A stretch of 64,000 bases of DNA from Viridibacillus arenosi (GTDB lineage Bacteria; Bacillota; Bacilli; Bacillales_A; Planococcaceae), in contig NZ_MSPW01000008.1 of NCBI RefSeq assembly GCF_001955655.1, positions 1 through 64,000 of the forward strand, written 5' to 3'. This document shows positions 1-9,082 of the stretch, piece after piece. Under the pieces are notes generated by a model that was not told the origin of the DNA, searched no databases, and saw only the letters and a program-made list of their open reading frames with translations. Each line of letters begins with the position of its first letter. Within the stretch, counting starts at the first letter, position 1. A program made the translations under genes and the position numbers.

Positions 1-984
1 CAGGAATTAAATGATTTTTTTGATGGAAAGTCAACAAGTACTATTTCAAAGGTTGTAAAAAAAGCAAAGAGAATAACGATTCTCCGAAATATAGGTATCT
101 CTTTATTTGTCATAGTTTTCTTGTTAATTACTTTAAGTTTGTCTTGGCTTTTTATAATAAGGGGAAGTCAAGAAAAGGCGATGCGTGATATCGAATTATT
201 TAGCAGAATCACTAATCCCAATATTGAGTTATTAAGAAGCCAGAACGAATCAAATGGTGTATTTGAAGGGATTTTAACGTTTAATCGATATAAAGAGATT
301 GAAGGGATTCCAGTAGATTGGAGTAATGATGTTGTTAGGTATAGTCTGTTTGGTGGGATGAGTCGTTTCACAGGTCATTCATTAATACAGATTGAAGATA
401 AAGAAGATGGACTTGATAGGTATTATGACAGTGAGACAAAGCAAAGAATGATGAGCTTTTATCATCCAGAGGTATTGTACAGCGAAATGCGTAATGACCT
501 AAATACCTTAAATAAATTTACAGATGATACTTTGATCGAATTAGGGGTTTCATTTAACCAAAATTATACACCGGAAGAAGTTCGAGAACTAATTCCAGAG
601 AATATTACACTTAAATGGTACTGGGTAGATACCTATTCACGTGAAGACATTAAATCATTAAACACACACATAACCAAGTATAAACCTGCGTTCCCTGAAT
701 TAGCTACTGAAATTTACGGGTTTAGTGAAGACCCTACCGATTCCTCTATGAGTGAGAAGCGTTTTATTGATGATGTACAAACGGGCTTAAATGAAGATGG
801 AAAATACTTTGGGGAATTCAATCGTATATATAACAATTTAAAAGGTGATTCTGCACAACTAGCTCCTAAAAATATTGAGGTAATAGGTGCCGTGGTAACA
901 GGAAAACCGAAAGAATTAGCTGAATTAAATGATATGGATATGATTCGGGGAACTGTACTAGGCGTTACGGTAAAACCATATTGA
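1..984 (+). CDS. Anti-sigma factor, YhdL-like (5' end cut by window edge)
   Basis: The frame is open from base 1 to the TAA-class stop at 984, so the gene begins left of the window and its first in-frame TTG at 121 is not the start. What is visible is a short cytoplasmic stretch rich in Lys/Ser, one membrane segment (roughly codons 31-53 of the visible part) and a long extracellular portion. The layout (sigma-factor-regulator N-terminal helix region, single membrane span, C-terminal domain ending in a V-V-T-G-x-P-x-E-L motif and V-L-G-V-T) matches Sigma_reg_N/Sigma_reg_C proteins such as YhdL, which sequester an ECF sigma factor. The cognate sigma gene would be expected just upstream, outside the window. 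Family call is from remembered motif similarity. Confidence 0.75.
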   Translation, partial: QELNDFFDGKSTSTISKVVKKAKRITILRNIGISLFVIVFLLITLSLSWLFIIRGSQEKAMRDIELFSRITNPNIELLRSQNESNGVFEGILTFNRYKEIEGIPVDWSNDVVRYSLFGGMSRFTGHSLIQIEDKEDGLDRYYDSETKQRMMSFYHPEVLYSEMRNDLNTLNKFTDDTLIELGVSFNQNYTPEEVRELIPENITLKWYWVDTYSREDIKSLNTHITKYKPAFPELATEIYGFSEDPTDSSMSEKRFIDDVQTGLNEDGKYFGEFNRIYNNLKGDSAQLAPKNIEVIGAVVTGKPKELAELNDMDMIRGTVLGVTVKPY

Positions 985-1010
985 AAATAGATTGTTATAA
1001 CCATAGTATG

Positions 1011-1150
1011 TGAAGAATTGTACTTAAACTAACGGGTGCTTTACTTGAAGATCATTGAGTTGCATATGCAGCTCTTTTTTTCTTTCTTGAACTAACGAAG
1101 CAGTTTAGTGGAAGAAGGTTTTCAGTGCAGCCGTATAGACGGCTTTTTTA
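1011..1150 (+). repeat. Dispersed hairpin repeat, copy R1 (composite)
   Basis: Composite copy. It opens with the lead segment ending TACTTAAACTAACGGGTGC, followed by TTTACTTGAAGATCATTGAG, a small hairpin (GAGTTGCATATGCAGCTC) with a T run, and then a second core ACTAACGAAGCAGTTTAGTGG. A further hairpin (AGCCGT...ACGGCT plus T6) follows at 1128-1147 and could end transcription of the upstream gene. The same modules recur in the other R copies. Confidence 0.75.
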
Positions 1151-1268
1151 AGCTATTAATGAGCTAGATTAAGTAAGATAGTATAATCTTCAATTCATAC
1201 AATATCCATGAATGTGATAACATACAAATAGGACTTGGTAGGAAAATATGGATATAAGAGAGGTCTAT

Positions 1269-2129
1269 ATGAGTATATACAAAACACAATATGGAAGAGA
1301 AATGTCATTAAAGCTTTATGATGCTCAATTAAAAAAATTGGATTATTCATGTAAGGATGTTTACGTTCATACTAGTTTTGGAAGAACACATATCATTGAA
1401 ACTGGCAATCTATCTGGTGAACCGTTGTTAGTTTTTCATGGTGGGAATAGTACGACTGCCTATAATTTACTAATGTACAGATTCCTGCTTAAAGATTTTC
1501 ATATTTATGCGGTTGATATAATTGGTCATCCTGGAAAAAGTGATGAAGTTAATCTCTCTTCTAACAATTATGATTATGGAAAGTGGGCAAGTGACGTTAT
1601 TTCAGGGCTTGGATTTGATAAAATAGCTTGTTTTGGGGTTTCTTATGGTGGCGGAGTTTTGGCAAAACTGATGTGTATCGCACCGGAAAAAGTAGAAAAA
1701 TCCGTATTAATTGTGCCATCAGGTATTAATAATGCCTTTCCAATCAGTACTGTAAAAATGATGATACCTCTACTAAAATATAAACTAACAAAGAAAGAAA
1801 AATATATAAAAGAAACAGCTTTATTTATGGCTATTAAAGAAGAAATTCTTGATAAAGATACTTTGGATATGGTAAAAGATAGTTTTGATCATGTGAAAAC
1901 AAAAGTAGGGATGCCATCTAATGTTAGTGAACAATTAATGCAACAGTGTAACGCACCGTCACTTATTATGGCAGGTGAAAAAGATTGTTTATTTCCGGCG
2001 AGAAAAGTATTACCAAGAGCAAAAAAAATCATACCAAATGGTACGGTTCATATGCTAAAAGGATGCGGACACATGCATGTGATGCCAGAGCGTGAAAAGA
2101 AAATGATCGTTGATTTCTTAAGTGTTTAG
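1269..2129 (+). CDS. Alpha/beta hydrolase
   Basis: A serine hydrolase of the alpha/beta-hydrolase fold; substrate unknown, predicted cytoplasmic. Visible motifs are the oxyanion HGG near residue 57, the nucleophile elbow G-V-S-Y-G with Ser near 125, an Asp in A-G-E-K-D near 239 and the terminal G-H-M-H with His near 268, giving a complete Ser-Asp-His triad at normal spacing for a protein of about 286 residues. Start chosen at ATG 1269, preceded by AGAGAGG at 5 bases; an alternative ATG at 1248 also has a weak site (GGTAGG). The gene stands alone between two copies of the dispersed repeat, which may act as its terminator at 2161-2220. Confidence 0.85.
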   Translation: MSIYKTQYGREMSLKLYDAQLKKLDYSCKDVYVHTSFGRTHIIETGNLSGEPLLVFHGGNSTTAYNLLMYRFLLKDFHIYAVDIIGHPGKSDEVNLSSNNYDYGKWASDVISGLGFDKIACFGVSYGGGVLAKLMCIAPEKVEKSVLIVPSGINNAFPISTVKMMIPLLKYKLTKKEKYIKETALFMAIKEEILDKDTLDMVKDSFDHVKTKVGMPSNVSEQLMQQCNAPSLIMAGEKDCLFPARKVLPRAKKIIPNGTVHMLKGCGHMHVMPEREKKMIVDFLSV

Positions 2130-2160
2130 TAACTTTAAAGTTCTTAAAATAATAAAGTTA

Positions 2161-2290
2161 TTGAACTAACGGGGTGCTTTACTTGAAAATCATTGAGTTG
2201 CATATGCAGCTCTTTTTTCATTATTGAACTAACGGGGCAGGTTAGTTGAATAATGTTGTTTAATTTTTGTTCAATAAACGTGCTAATTAA
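2161..2290 (+). repeat. Dispersed hairpin repeat, copy R2 (composite)
   Basis: The most regular long copy. It reads TTGAACTAACGGGGTGC (GTGC variant), then the GAGTTGCATATGCAGCTC hairpin with T6 at 2195-2218, then TTGAACTAACGGGGCAGG / TTAGTTGAA (GCAG variant) and a tail TTGTTTAATTTTTGTTCAA. It lies directly after the hydrolase stop and before the next lipoprotein gene, so the middle hairpin probably terminates transcription. Confidence 0.8.
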
Positions 2291-2358
2291 TAAAGTAATT
2301 CATTGTGAACATAGGAGTAATATGAAATAATCCTGACAAATTGATTGGAGGAGTAAAA

Positions 2359-2973
2359 ATGCAAGGCTTTAAGCGCTACTGCTCGTTTGTAATTCTTATC
2401 TTGTTGTTAACAGGGTGTGCGGGGGTGGAAAAAGATAAAACATCCTCAAATGCGAAAATAACTGTTGAGCCATATAACCTGAGTGAAAAAGAAAGTCTGC
2501 TTATTAGCAAATCGGGAGTAGGGCATATTAAATTTTTTAAACTAAATGGCACTTTAGCTGAAGATGATGATTTGGAAATCTCAGTGGAAGTATTTGAAAA
2601 AGGTAAGTTTAAAGAAGAATTGCTAAAAACCTGGGATGACCCTGAAAAAAATTATAATGATACCCTCATTTCATTTGGAATAAGTGACTTTAACGATGAA
2701 GTTCGTCCTTTAAAATTGATATCTGGCATACCTTCTGGGTATGTTACAACGAATTATTCAAATAAAATGACGTCTTCTTCTTTCAATAATTTAGTTGGCG
2801 GAAAAGTTACTTTAAAGAAAAACAAACCTGTTTATTTAGCGGCATGGCTAAGCACTACAAAAAAAGAGCTGCGGTCTGTAGAAAGCGAAAATGGCGAAAT
2901 ACCTGCCAGCATTGCAGAAACTGAGCTCGCATTTTTATACAAAGTTTTATGGACTTATAAGGAAAAGAATTAA
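2359..2973 (+). CDS. Lipoprotein of unknown function
   Basis: Exported lipoprotein of about 204 residues. The start is ATG 2359, because the strong ribosome site GGAGGAG lies at 2347-2353 and an upstream TTG at 2341 would precede it. Residues 1-20 form a type II signal peptide ending L-L-L-T-G-C, so the mature protein is expected to begin at Cys20 and be anchored to the outer face of the membrane. The rest is hydrophilic and beta-strand-rich without motifs that I recognise. A hairpin at 3109-3144 follows after one repeat copy. Function not assigned. Confidence 0.8.
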   Translation: MQGFKRYCSFVILILLLTGCAGVEKDKTSSNAKITVEPYNLSEKESLLISKSGVGHIKFFKLNGTLAEDDDLEISVEVFEKGKFKEELLKTWDDPEKNYNDTLISFGISDFNDEVRPLKLISGIPSGYVTTNYSNKMTSSSFNNLVGGKVTLKKNKPVYLAAWLSTTKKELRSVESENGEIPASIAETELAFLYKVLWTYKEKN

Positions 2974-3028
2974 CATTAGCAGTGTAATCGGAATAAGGAG
3001 ATACAGGACCTGGTATTATATATTGGGT

Positions 3029-3105
3029 AATTCAATTAACGGGTGCAATTGTTTAATAAGCGTCTCGGTTCTTATTAAACTAACGGGTGCTTTAGTAAAA
3101 GAAGA
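3029..3105 (+). repeat. Dispersed hairpin repeat, copy R3
   Basis: Two cores in tandem: ATTCAATTAACGGGTGCAATTG and, after a short spacer with GCGTCTCGGTTCTTATT, AAACTAACGGGTGCTTTAGT. The same pair with the same spacer occurs in copy R7, showing that the composite, not only the core, is duplicated. Confidence 0.7.
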
Positions 3106-3108
3106 AAG

Positions 3109-3155
3109 GGTTCTACATATTAGTCATATCTAATATGTAGAACCATTTAATTTTT
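3109..3155. terminator. Hairpin terminator after the lipoprotein gene
   Basis: Perfect 14-bp inverted repeat (GGTTCTACATATTA at 3109-3122, complement at 3131-3144) with an 8-base loop, followed by a T-rich stretch. It lies between the lipoprotein gene and the oppositely oriented HipA-like remnant, so may serve both strands. Confidence 0.65.
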
Positions 3156-3249
3156 CTATTTTTTAAAAAATTAGGTCTTTATAAAATTTATCCCCCTCTT
3201 CTTTTTGTTTTACTAAATAACCTATTTCTTTAGTTGAATCTGTTTATAC

Positions 3250-4023
3250 TTATTGAAGTTCAGAACGAATCGGTTCTTCAGGATAGTATAAATCTTTACG
3301 TAAGCAGACATTTCTATGGATGAGTGTTTCACCTTTAAAACGAATCCAAATTTCATCATCTGCCATGACTCCATGTGTTTTTCGTAAAATGCCCCAGCGA
3401 ATATTAGATTGCATATCCAGTGAAGCCAGTAATTCTTTTGCGTTGACCCGAGTAGGAGGGAAGGTACGCCATTTTAGCCAATGTTCTATTTCTTCTAAGC
3501 TAATATGCCCTTCCATATTCGGTGAAAATTGTTTGTTAAAATCATCAATAGGCTAAGTCCGTTATCAAAAATCGGTGCCAACTCCCATGTTTTTTATTTT
3601 GGGTCATATAAGAATAAAATGTTATTCGTGTGCCGATCTTCATTTAGAATAAGTGCATCGAAAGCATGTTTTGTTACTTGTAATAGAATCAGTAGAGCTG
3701 AAATTTGCTTCAAATAAGCGCTCAATTGTAACTTCCTGTTTTGTACCACGAAAATCGAGTTAATAGCAGCCGTCAAATTGTTCACCGTCAGCTAATTGAA
3801 TGATACATGGGTAATAGACGACAAATTTAGAGGGGGTAAGAGTTGAGCATTCAAGTACGAGTGAAGTCAATACTTCTGCTTGTCCCTCATAACCTCGCGC
3901 ATTTTGTTTGACCCACTTGTTTCCGATACGCCATTTCGATTGATCGATCGCCCTTACTAGAAGTACTAATAATACGTTCAGCGTCGATAGGAATATGAAT
4001 TGTTTCCATTTCATCACATCCAA
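3250..4023 (-). pseudogene. HipA-like kinase, degenerate
   Basis: Three overlapping minus-strand frames together spell a HipA-like Ser/Thr kinase. The catalytic loop N-E-D-R-H-T-N-N is visible near 3630, the metal-binding motif I-F-D-N-G-L-S near 3556, and the N-terminal W-x-x-K-x-x-x-G-Y-E-G region near 3900-3960. The reading is broken by an in-frame TAA after F-D-G-C-Y (near 3763), a frame change near 3700, a TAA directly after L-Y-D-P-K (near 3594) and a further frame change near 3500, and some sequence before the catalytic loop looks deleted. It is therefore not expected to make a working kinase. HipA-family kinases are toxins or regulators that phosphorylate proteins; no antitoxin gene lies beside it. 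Family assignment is from the two kinase motifs. Confidence 0.7.
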
Positions 4024-4191
4024 TTTAATATGAGTTTATTTTATTATATAGTGCATAAACGTTTACCGCACGGAAAGTTGTTCATAGTGTTGCTTCTAAA
4101 ATTATTGTCTGTTCTTTAAAGTATCAAGATATGTTTTTGGAATAATAGAGGCTACCAAAAAACTGAATATTCATTTATAATTAACAATATG

Positions 4192-4219
4192 AAAATATTG
4201 TAAAATTATACAATATTTT
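4192..4219. promoter_or_regulatory. AT-rich inverted repeat upstream of ABC operon
   Basis: Perfect 11-bp inverted repeat (AAAATATTGTA / TACAATATTTT) with a 6-base spacer, about 90 bases before the ABC transporter start. There is no T tail, so an operator is more likely than a terminator, but no regulator gene is adjacent. Confidence 0.35.
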
Positions 4220-4307
4220 ATTTAAGGGTACCTATTAGAAAAATGTATTAAATACTGATTGGGATTTAATAATTTAAGAAACAAAAAGAAATTGGAGGGG
4301 AACTACC

Positions 4308-5012
4308 ATGATAGAAATCAGAGACTTAAGCAAAACATATACCCACCTTTCGGATAAAGTGAAAATACTTAATAACATATCATTAAGTATTGATAAAGGT
4401 CAGTGGTATACGATAATTGGTCCTTCCGGCACCGGAAAATCGACATTTTTAAATTGTGTCGCGGGGCTCTTACAACCCGATGAAGGTGAAATTATTTACG
4501 AAGGAGTAAATATTTATAGTCTAAAGGATAAAGTGAAAAGTGAGTATAGGAGACTTAATATTGGGTTTATATTTCAAGATTTTAAACTATTACCACATTA
4601 CTCAGTATTGGATAATGTAGCATTACCGTTAATTTATGATGAGCCAAAAAAATCCCTATACACTAAAGCAAAGAGTCAATTAGAAATGGTAGGAATTAAA
4701 GAACAAATGTTTAATAGATTACCCGAAGCCTTATCTGGAGGTGAAAAGCAAAGAATTGCGATAGCACGGGCGCTAATTGCCAATCCTAAAGTGCTCATTT
4801 GTGATGAACCAACAGGGAATTTAGATATTAATAATCGTAATATAATTCTAGACTTATTAAGTGAATTTAAAAATTCTGGAAAGACAATCATAATGGTGAC
4901 GCATGATGAAGAGGTGGCAAATCGAGGAGATATAATCTACAAGTTATCTAATGGGATATTGGAAGAGAGGATGAAAAAAAATGATGCGTTTAGTTTGGAA
5001 TCGAATAATTAG
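4308..5012 (+). CDS. ABC transporter ATP-binding protein (LolD/MacB/FtsE type)
   Basis: ATPase subunit of an ABC exporter, cytoplasmic, about 234 residues. Walker A G-P-S-G-T-G-K-S at 38-45, Q-loop Gln near 90, signature L-S-G-G-E-K-Q-R at 142-149 and Walker B with D-E-P-T-G-N-L-D at 166-173 are all intact. The run D-E-P-T-G-N-L-D is characteristic of the LolD/MacB/FtsE branch that works with FtsX-type permeases. Ribosome site GGAGGGG precedes ATG 4308. Its 3' end overlaps the permease start by 32 bases, indicating translational coupling in a two-gene operon. Substrate is unknown. Confidence 0.9.
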   Translation: MIEIRDLSKTYTHLSDKVKILNNISLSIDKGQWYTIIGPSGTGKSTFLNCVAGLLQPDEGEIIYEGVNIYSLKDKVKSEYRRLNIGFIFQDFKLLPHYSVLDNVALPLIYDEPKKSLYTKAKSQLEMVGIKEQMFNRLPEALSGGEKQRIAIARALIANPKVLICDEPTGNLDINNRNIILDLLSEFKNSGKTIIMVTHDEEVANRGDIIYKLSNGILEERMKKNDAFSLESNN

Positions 5013-7422
5013 TAGAAAGTTGGTTTCCTTTACAATCATTTTAGCTCTTTTTGGAATTTTTCTACTGATACCAATAGGTTTTCAAAATACTAATGAAACA
5101 AAATTAGCTGTTGATAATTCAATTGCAGAACAAGGTAGAGGCACTTATGATATTTTAGTAAGACCAAATCATTCAAGAACAAAAGTAGAAAAAGAAGTTG
5201 GTATGGTAGAAGAAAATTACATAGGGGATAGCCAAGGTGGTATATCCATTCAGGAATGGGAAAAAATCAAACAGAACCCCGCCATTGAAGTTGCAGCACC
5301 TGTCGCATCAATCGGATATTTTAGTGGTAAAAAAACATCAGTCGAACTACCACAATTAGATGAATCCACTAGATTTACATGGGAATTCTATACTTCAGAT
5401 GGACAAAAAGAATATTCACTTAGCGAACCTCAAAGCTTAGTATACTTCAAAGAATCGGAACCTGGGAATACTCAGTATTTAAAGGTTCTTCATAATGAAA
5501 CTGCGTCTGGCGCTACGCTGGATGTTATGCTTCCACAAACTTATCATTTATTAGCAGCCATAGATATTGAAAGTGAGCAGAATCTAACGAATGTTGACTA
5601 CTCAGAATTGAAAAATGAGTTTGATTCATTTTCACTTGATGTAATAATTAAAACCTTTGGAAATATTCCTGTTATTAAAGTCATTCAAAGGGAAGATATT
5701 AATATTCCAATTAAGATGAAATTAAAAGCAGATACAATCGAGCTTGATATTTCTGACTACCGTAAAAAGCTTTCATTAACAGAAGAAGATTGGCTTATGT
5801 CAGCTGAGAGAAATAAAATTAAACAGGTAATTGGAGAATTAAATAAGAAAAAAACCGCCTCTACTTCTGAACATGAAATAGATCTTACTTCTTTTCAAAA
5901 ACCATTTGATGGAACTGCTGTTAAAATAAATAATCAATTTAAAGTAGATTTGGCTTCTGACTTTGCTTCAGATAGAGGAGAAACTACTGTTTATTATACG
6001 GCTGAAAAACTGGATTATAATAGTGAAAATGATATTTTAAACATAAAAATAATTGAAAATGGGCAACCTCCATCCTATAAAAAGATAGTGAAAAAAGGAG
6101 AAAGTTTATACAATGGGGTGAAACCTAAATTCCTTATTGAGCAAGTAGGGACATTTTCACCAAAAGTTGATAAAGAAAGTAAACTCTCATCAAGCCCTAT
6201 GGGAATTTATGCAACTTCTGAAATAAAGACGGAGAAAGGACAAGTACTAAAACCTACTACTGTACCTGGAAGCTTCATTCCTCAACCTGCTGGTGGTTTG
6301 ATTACGCTTAAATCGGCGGAGATTCTTAAAGGGTCAAAGCCTATAGACGCAATAAGAGTACGAGTCGCAGGTATTTCTAAATATAATAAACAAGCACAGC
6401 AAAAAATAGAAAAGATAGCAACTGAACTACTCCAAGATGGTTATGAAGTAGATATTGTTGCGGGCTCTTCTTTTAAAAATGCGACATTAGATGTTGAAGG
6501 AATAGGAAAGGTAGTAGCTCCGTGGACTACTTTAGGAGTTGCCCAAGAATTAGAAGAGAATTGGAATGGTTTAATACTATTAACTACAATATTATTTGTT
6601 ACTTTTGTTCTTGTATGGTTTGTATCCCGTCTTCTATTTGAAAAGAATTCTTTGGAAAAAGAAGATGAATTATTAACTATAATAGGTTGGCCACGTGAAA
6701 AAATTATCCGAAGAAATTACCTTGAACAATATTTTTTACTTTTCATAGCATATATGTTAAGTGTTTCATTTATGGCAATAATAAAGTTAGAAGTAAGTGC
6801 ATATTTCATTTCTTCAGGTATCTTAATTATAGCTTTTCTGCTGATAAATATTATATTTACAATTAAGAAAAACAGAATGAAACGTTTGGAAGCTTATAAA
6901 CATTCACCATCTCTTTTCTATTATAGGGATATTATTATGCCTACTATGGTAATTCTATTTATTTCTACAATGTTAATAGTAGTTCAAATAGCGAGTTTTG
7001 GAAGTACAATAAATAAATCGCAAGAATCTACATTAGGGCAATTTACTGTTGATGGTATTTTTGGATTCCAACTATTAGTTTTAATTTCTGCCTTTATTCT
7101 ATCTATTTTAGGATTAAGTGAATGCTTAAATACTTTATTTTATACACGAAAATCAGAATTTAACATGTATCATATTATTGGGTGGTCTGAGAGGAGAATA
7201 CTACTTCATTTATCAAAAGAAACCTTAGTGTGGACGAGCTTCTCTATATGTTTAGGCTTAATCACTAGCTGTATTATCTTATTTAACACTGAGGCTACGA
7301 TAGGCTGGATTGTAGTAGGGATATTATCCTCTTCAGTAATATTGATTTTTGTAATTTTCATTGTTCTAATTTCTAAAAATTTCATTATTATTCCTAAGGG
7401 TGAAAAAAATATTAACGTCTAA
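4981..7422 (+). CDS. FtsX/MacB-type ABC transporter permease with large ectodomain
   Basis: Membrane partner of the preceding ATPase, about 813 residues. One membrane segment at about residues 14-34 is followed by a roughly 490-residue extracellular region, three membrane segments at about 530-635, then further segments near 655-680, 695-715 and 755-805. This is the plan of MacB-like and related exporters in which the ectodomain handles lipoprotein or peptide substrates; BceB-type permeases have ten segments and a smaller loop, so it is probably not bacitracin-type. The gene overlaps the ATPase by 32 bases. No peptide precursor or two-component gene lies next to it, so the substrate is open. 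Confidence 0.85.
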   Translation: MMRLVWNRIISRKLVSFTIILALFGIFLLIPIGFQNTNETKLAVDNSIAEQGRGTYDILVRPNHSRTKVEKEVGMVEENYIGDSQGGISIQEWEKIKQNPAIEVAAPVASIGYFSGKKTSVELPQLDESTRFTWEFYTSDGQKEYSLSEPQSLVYFKESEPGNTQYLKVLHNETASGATLDVMLPQTYHLLAAIDIESEQNLTNVDYSELKNEFDSFSLDVIIKTFGNIPVIKVIQREDINIPIKMKLKADTIELDISDYRKKLSLTEEDWLMSAERNKIKQVIGELNKKKTASTSEHEIDLTSFQKPFDGTAVKINNQFKVDLASDFASDRGETTVYYTAEKLDYNSENDILNIKIIENGQPPSYKKIVKKGESLYNGVKPKFLIEQVGTFSPKVDKESKLSSSPMGIYATSEIKTEKGQVLKPTTVPGSFIPQPAGGLITLKSAEILKGSKPIDAIRVRVAGISKYNKQAQQKIEKIATELLQDGYEVDIVAGSSFKNATLDVEGIGKVVAPWTTLGVAQELEENWNGLILLTTILFVTFVLVWFVSRLLFEKNSLEKEDELLTIIGWPREKIIRRNYLEQYFLLFIAYMLSVSFMAIIKLEVSAYFISSGILIIAFLLINIIFTIKKNRMKRLEAYKHSPSLFYYRDIIMPTMVILFISTMLIVVQIASFGSTINKSQESTLGQFTVDGIFGFQLLVLISAFILSILGLSECLNTLFYTRKSEFNMYHIIGWSERRILLHLSKETLVWTSFSICLGLITSCIILFNTEATIGWIVVGILSSSVILIFVIFIVLISKNFIIIPKGEKNINV

Positions 7423-7539
7423 CATATTGACGATTGCCTAAGTTTTTTGACCTTGAATAAGTATATTATTAGATATTTTTTCTTTACAATTATCGACAAC
7501 TGAAGCGGAAATTTAAAATTATATTTAGACAGTGCTGTG

Positions 7540-7569
7540 GGCCCGAGTCCGTTTTTCCATACTCGGGCC
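7540..7569. terminator. Hairpin after ABC permease
   Basis: Perfect 9-bp stem GGCCCGAGT / ACTCGGGCC with a 12-base loop, unusually GC-rich for this window. It lacks a strong T run, so termination is plausible but unproven. Confidence 0.45.
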
Positions 7570-7704
7570 TATTAATTTAGCTTTAATTAGTTTTTGATCT
7601 CAGTATTTATATTGTTGAATATCTTGTTAGAAATATCCCATAATTTTAAAGATGGCTAAGGAGAATCATCATTTCTTATTCTATTATCTATAACTGTAAA
7701 TTAC

Positions 7705-7755
7705 CTAAAAAAACAACAATACCCAGTCTATATAATTAATAGAGACTGGGTATTG
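7705..7755 (-). terminator. Rho-independent terminator of the secreted-protein gene
   Basis: Perfect 13-bp stem (CAATACCCAGTCT at 7717-7729 with its complement at 7743-7755). On the minus strand it is followed by a T-rich tail (complement of 7705-7716). It sits 18 bases after the stop of the minus-strand gene. Confidence 0.8.
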
Positions 7756-7772
7756 TGTATTCTTAATTTATA

Positions 7773-8174
7773 TTATCTAGTTAAAATGACGCTAGCAGAT
7801 GCCGTAGCAGAAGAGCCATTGGTAACTCTTAGATAGTTATTCCATGTATACGTACTGTAAGGTCCTAAATCATATTGTGCTGTTGCTGAAGTACTGTAGT
7901 AGTTTGCAGTGAAACTACGTGACGTGATTCCGTCTTCATAATAAGCGTTATAATATGGAGTAGTTCCGCCCCCCCAAGATAGGTTTTTAGTAACGGATTT
8001 AGAAGAAACACCTTTAAAATTGTCGCGAAGCGGACTAATGCTTGCATCAACGGGAACAGCAAAAGGTGTAATTCCTTCAGAGCTCTCAGCTGCTTCAGCT
8101 GAAGTACTTGTGTAACCAACCCCTAATATAAAGGTACTTGCAAGTGCACTTACTAATAGTTTCTTCATTTTCAT
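7773..8174 (-). CDS. Small secreted beta-rich protein, unknown
   Basis: Encodes about 133 residues. Start ATG 8174 is set by the ribosome site AGGGAGGTA eight bases upstream; the longer open frame to 8237 has no such site. Residues 1-30 are a classical signal peptide (M-K-M-K-K, hydrophobic core, cleavage after S-A-E-A). The mature part of about 100 residues is rich in Ser, Thr, Tyr and Gly with alternating patterns (for example Y-N-A-Y-Y and N-Y-Y-S-T-S-A-T-A), suggesting a beta-sandwich. It contains no Cys and no anchor, so release to the medium or loose wall binding is expected. It has its own terminator. I do not recognise the family. Confidence 0.75.
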   Translation of the reverse strand: MKMKKLLVSALASTFILGVGYTSTSAEAAESSEGITPFAVPVDASISPLRDNFKGVSSKSVTKNLSWGGGTTPYYNAYYEDGITSRSFTANYYSTSATAQYDLGPYSTYTWNNYLRVTNGSSATASASVILTR

Positions 8175-8467
8175 AAAATATACCTCCCTAATGTTTTTGG
8201 TAATCCAATTATTGCTAAATATAGTTATAATTACCAATTACTATTATATCCAATATATAGAAAATTGTAAACTATTAAACTATTTTGTTTGTGATTAATT
8301 AACATATATCTCTAAAATGTAATAAAAAATTACAGAAAAATCTGGAATTATAGCTTTTTCTAACGTTTCTGGAGTTGGGTATCTATTTACAAGAATGGAT
8401 TATTTATATAAAAATCTGTCTTAAGGAATGGAGAAAACCTTATTTATATACGATTTCATTCCTATTA

Positions 8468-8640
8468 TCATTGCATGTTTTTACGCTTTAGTTCCATCTT
8501 GTCCAAAACTTTTTGACTATCTGTATTTGCCATGTTGGTATAAAGAGAAGTTGTTTTAATATCATTATGGCCGAGTTGATCAACAAGAAGAATATTAACT
8601 TGATATTTTCAATTGAAGATAATGCGCTTAAACTCATGTA
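8468..8640 (-). pseudogene. Tyrosine recombinase C-terminal remnant
   Basis: Read on the minus strand, codons ending at TGA 8468 give V-D-Q-L-G-H-N-D-I-K-T-T-S-L-Y-T-N followed by a short basic tail. This is the C-terminal catalytic segment of a phage-type tyrosine recombinase (the L-G-H ... Y pattern with the nucleophilic Tyr). An in-frame TGA lies just upstream, and only a faint H-E-F-K-R remains of the H-x-x-R box. The rest of the gene is absent, so this is a dead fragment and a trace of a past integrated element. Confidence 0.7.
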
Positions 8641-8765
8641 TATCAAGGGTTTAGACGCTTTTTGTTTTTTTGTAATGACACTGAACGTGTTATTAACGAA
8701 ACTACAATCACATTTACAGGGGTTGCTCTTGGCAAAATTAGATATGTAAGTAATTCACGATAAAG

Positions 8766-8815
8766 ATTGTGAAAAAATGTACTTAAACTAACGGGGCAGT
8801 TTAGTTGAAGATACG
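8766..8815 (+). repeat. Dispersed hairpin repeat, copy R4
   Basis: Lead segment GATTGTGAAAAAATGTACTT followed by the core AAACTAACGGGGCAG / TTTAGTTGAAG. It lies between the recombinase remnant and the next gene. Confidence 0.75.
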
Positions 8816-9082
8816 GAATTCGTAATAATGAGAACGTGAACTCAGTTTCTAATAGAAATGCTTAGCTTTAAGTTATATAGAGTTACAAAAGAATTATAAA
8901 TAAATCGCTTTAAATAATACATAATGCAATTTAATGGTGTTAGTCGTTTAAATACGTCATAATGTTCACCCTCGAATAATTGTTTGATTTCACCGTATCG
9001 AAGAAATCGACCTACTTTCTTTGTTTGCAAGTCTACAATTTGTTGTTTATACTTTACTTTAATTGGAAAAGGAGGGATGTAA

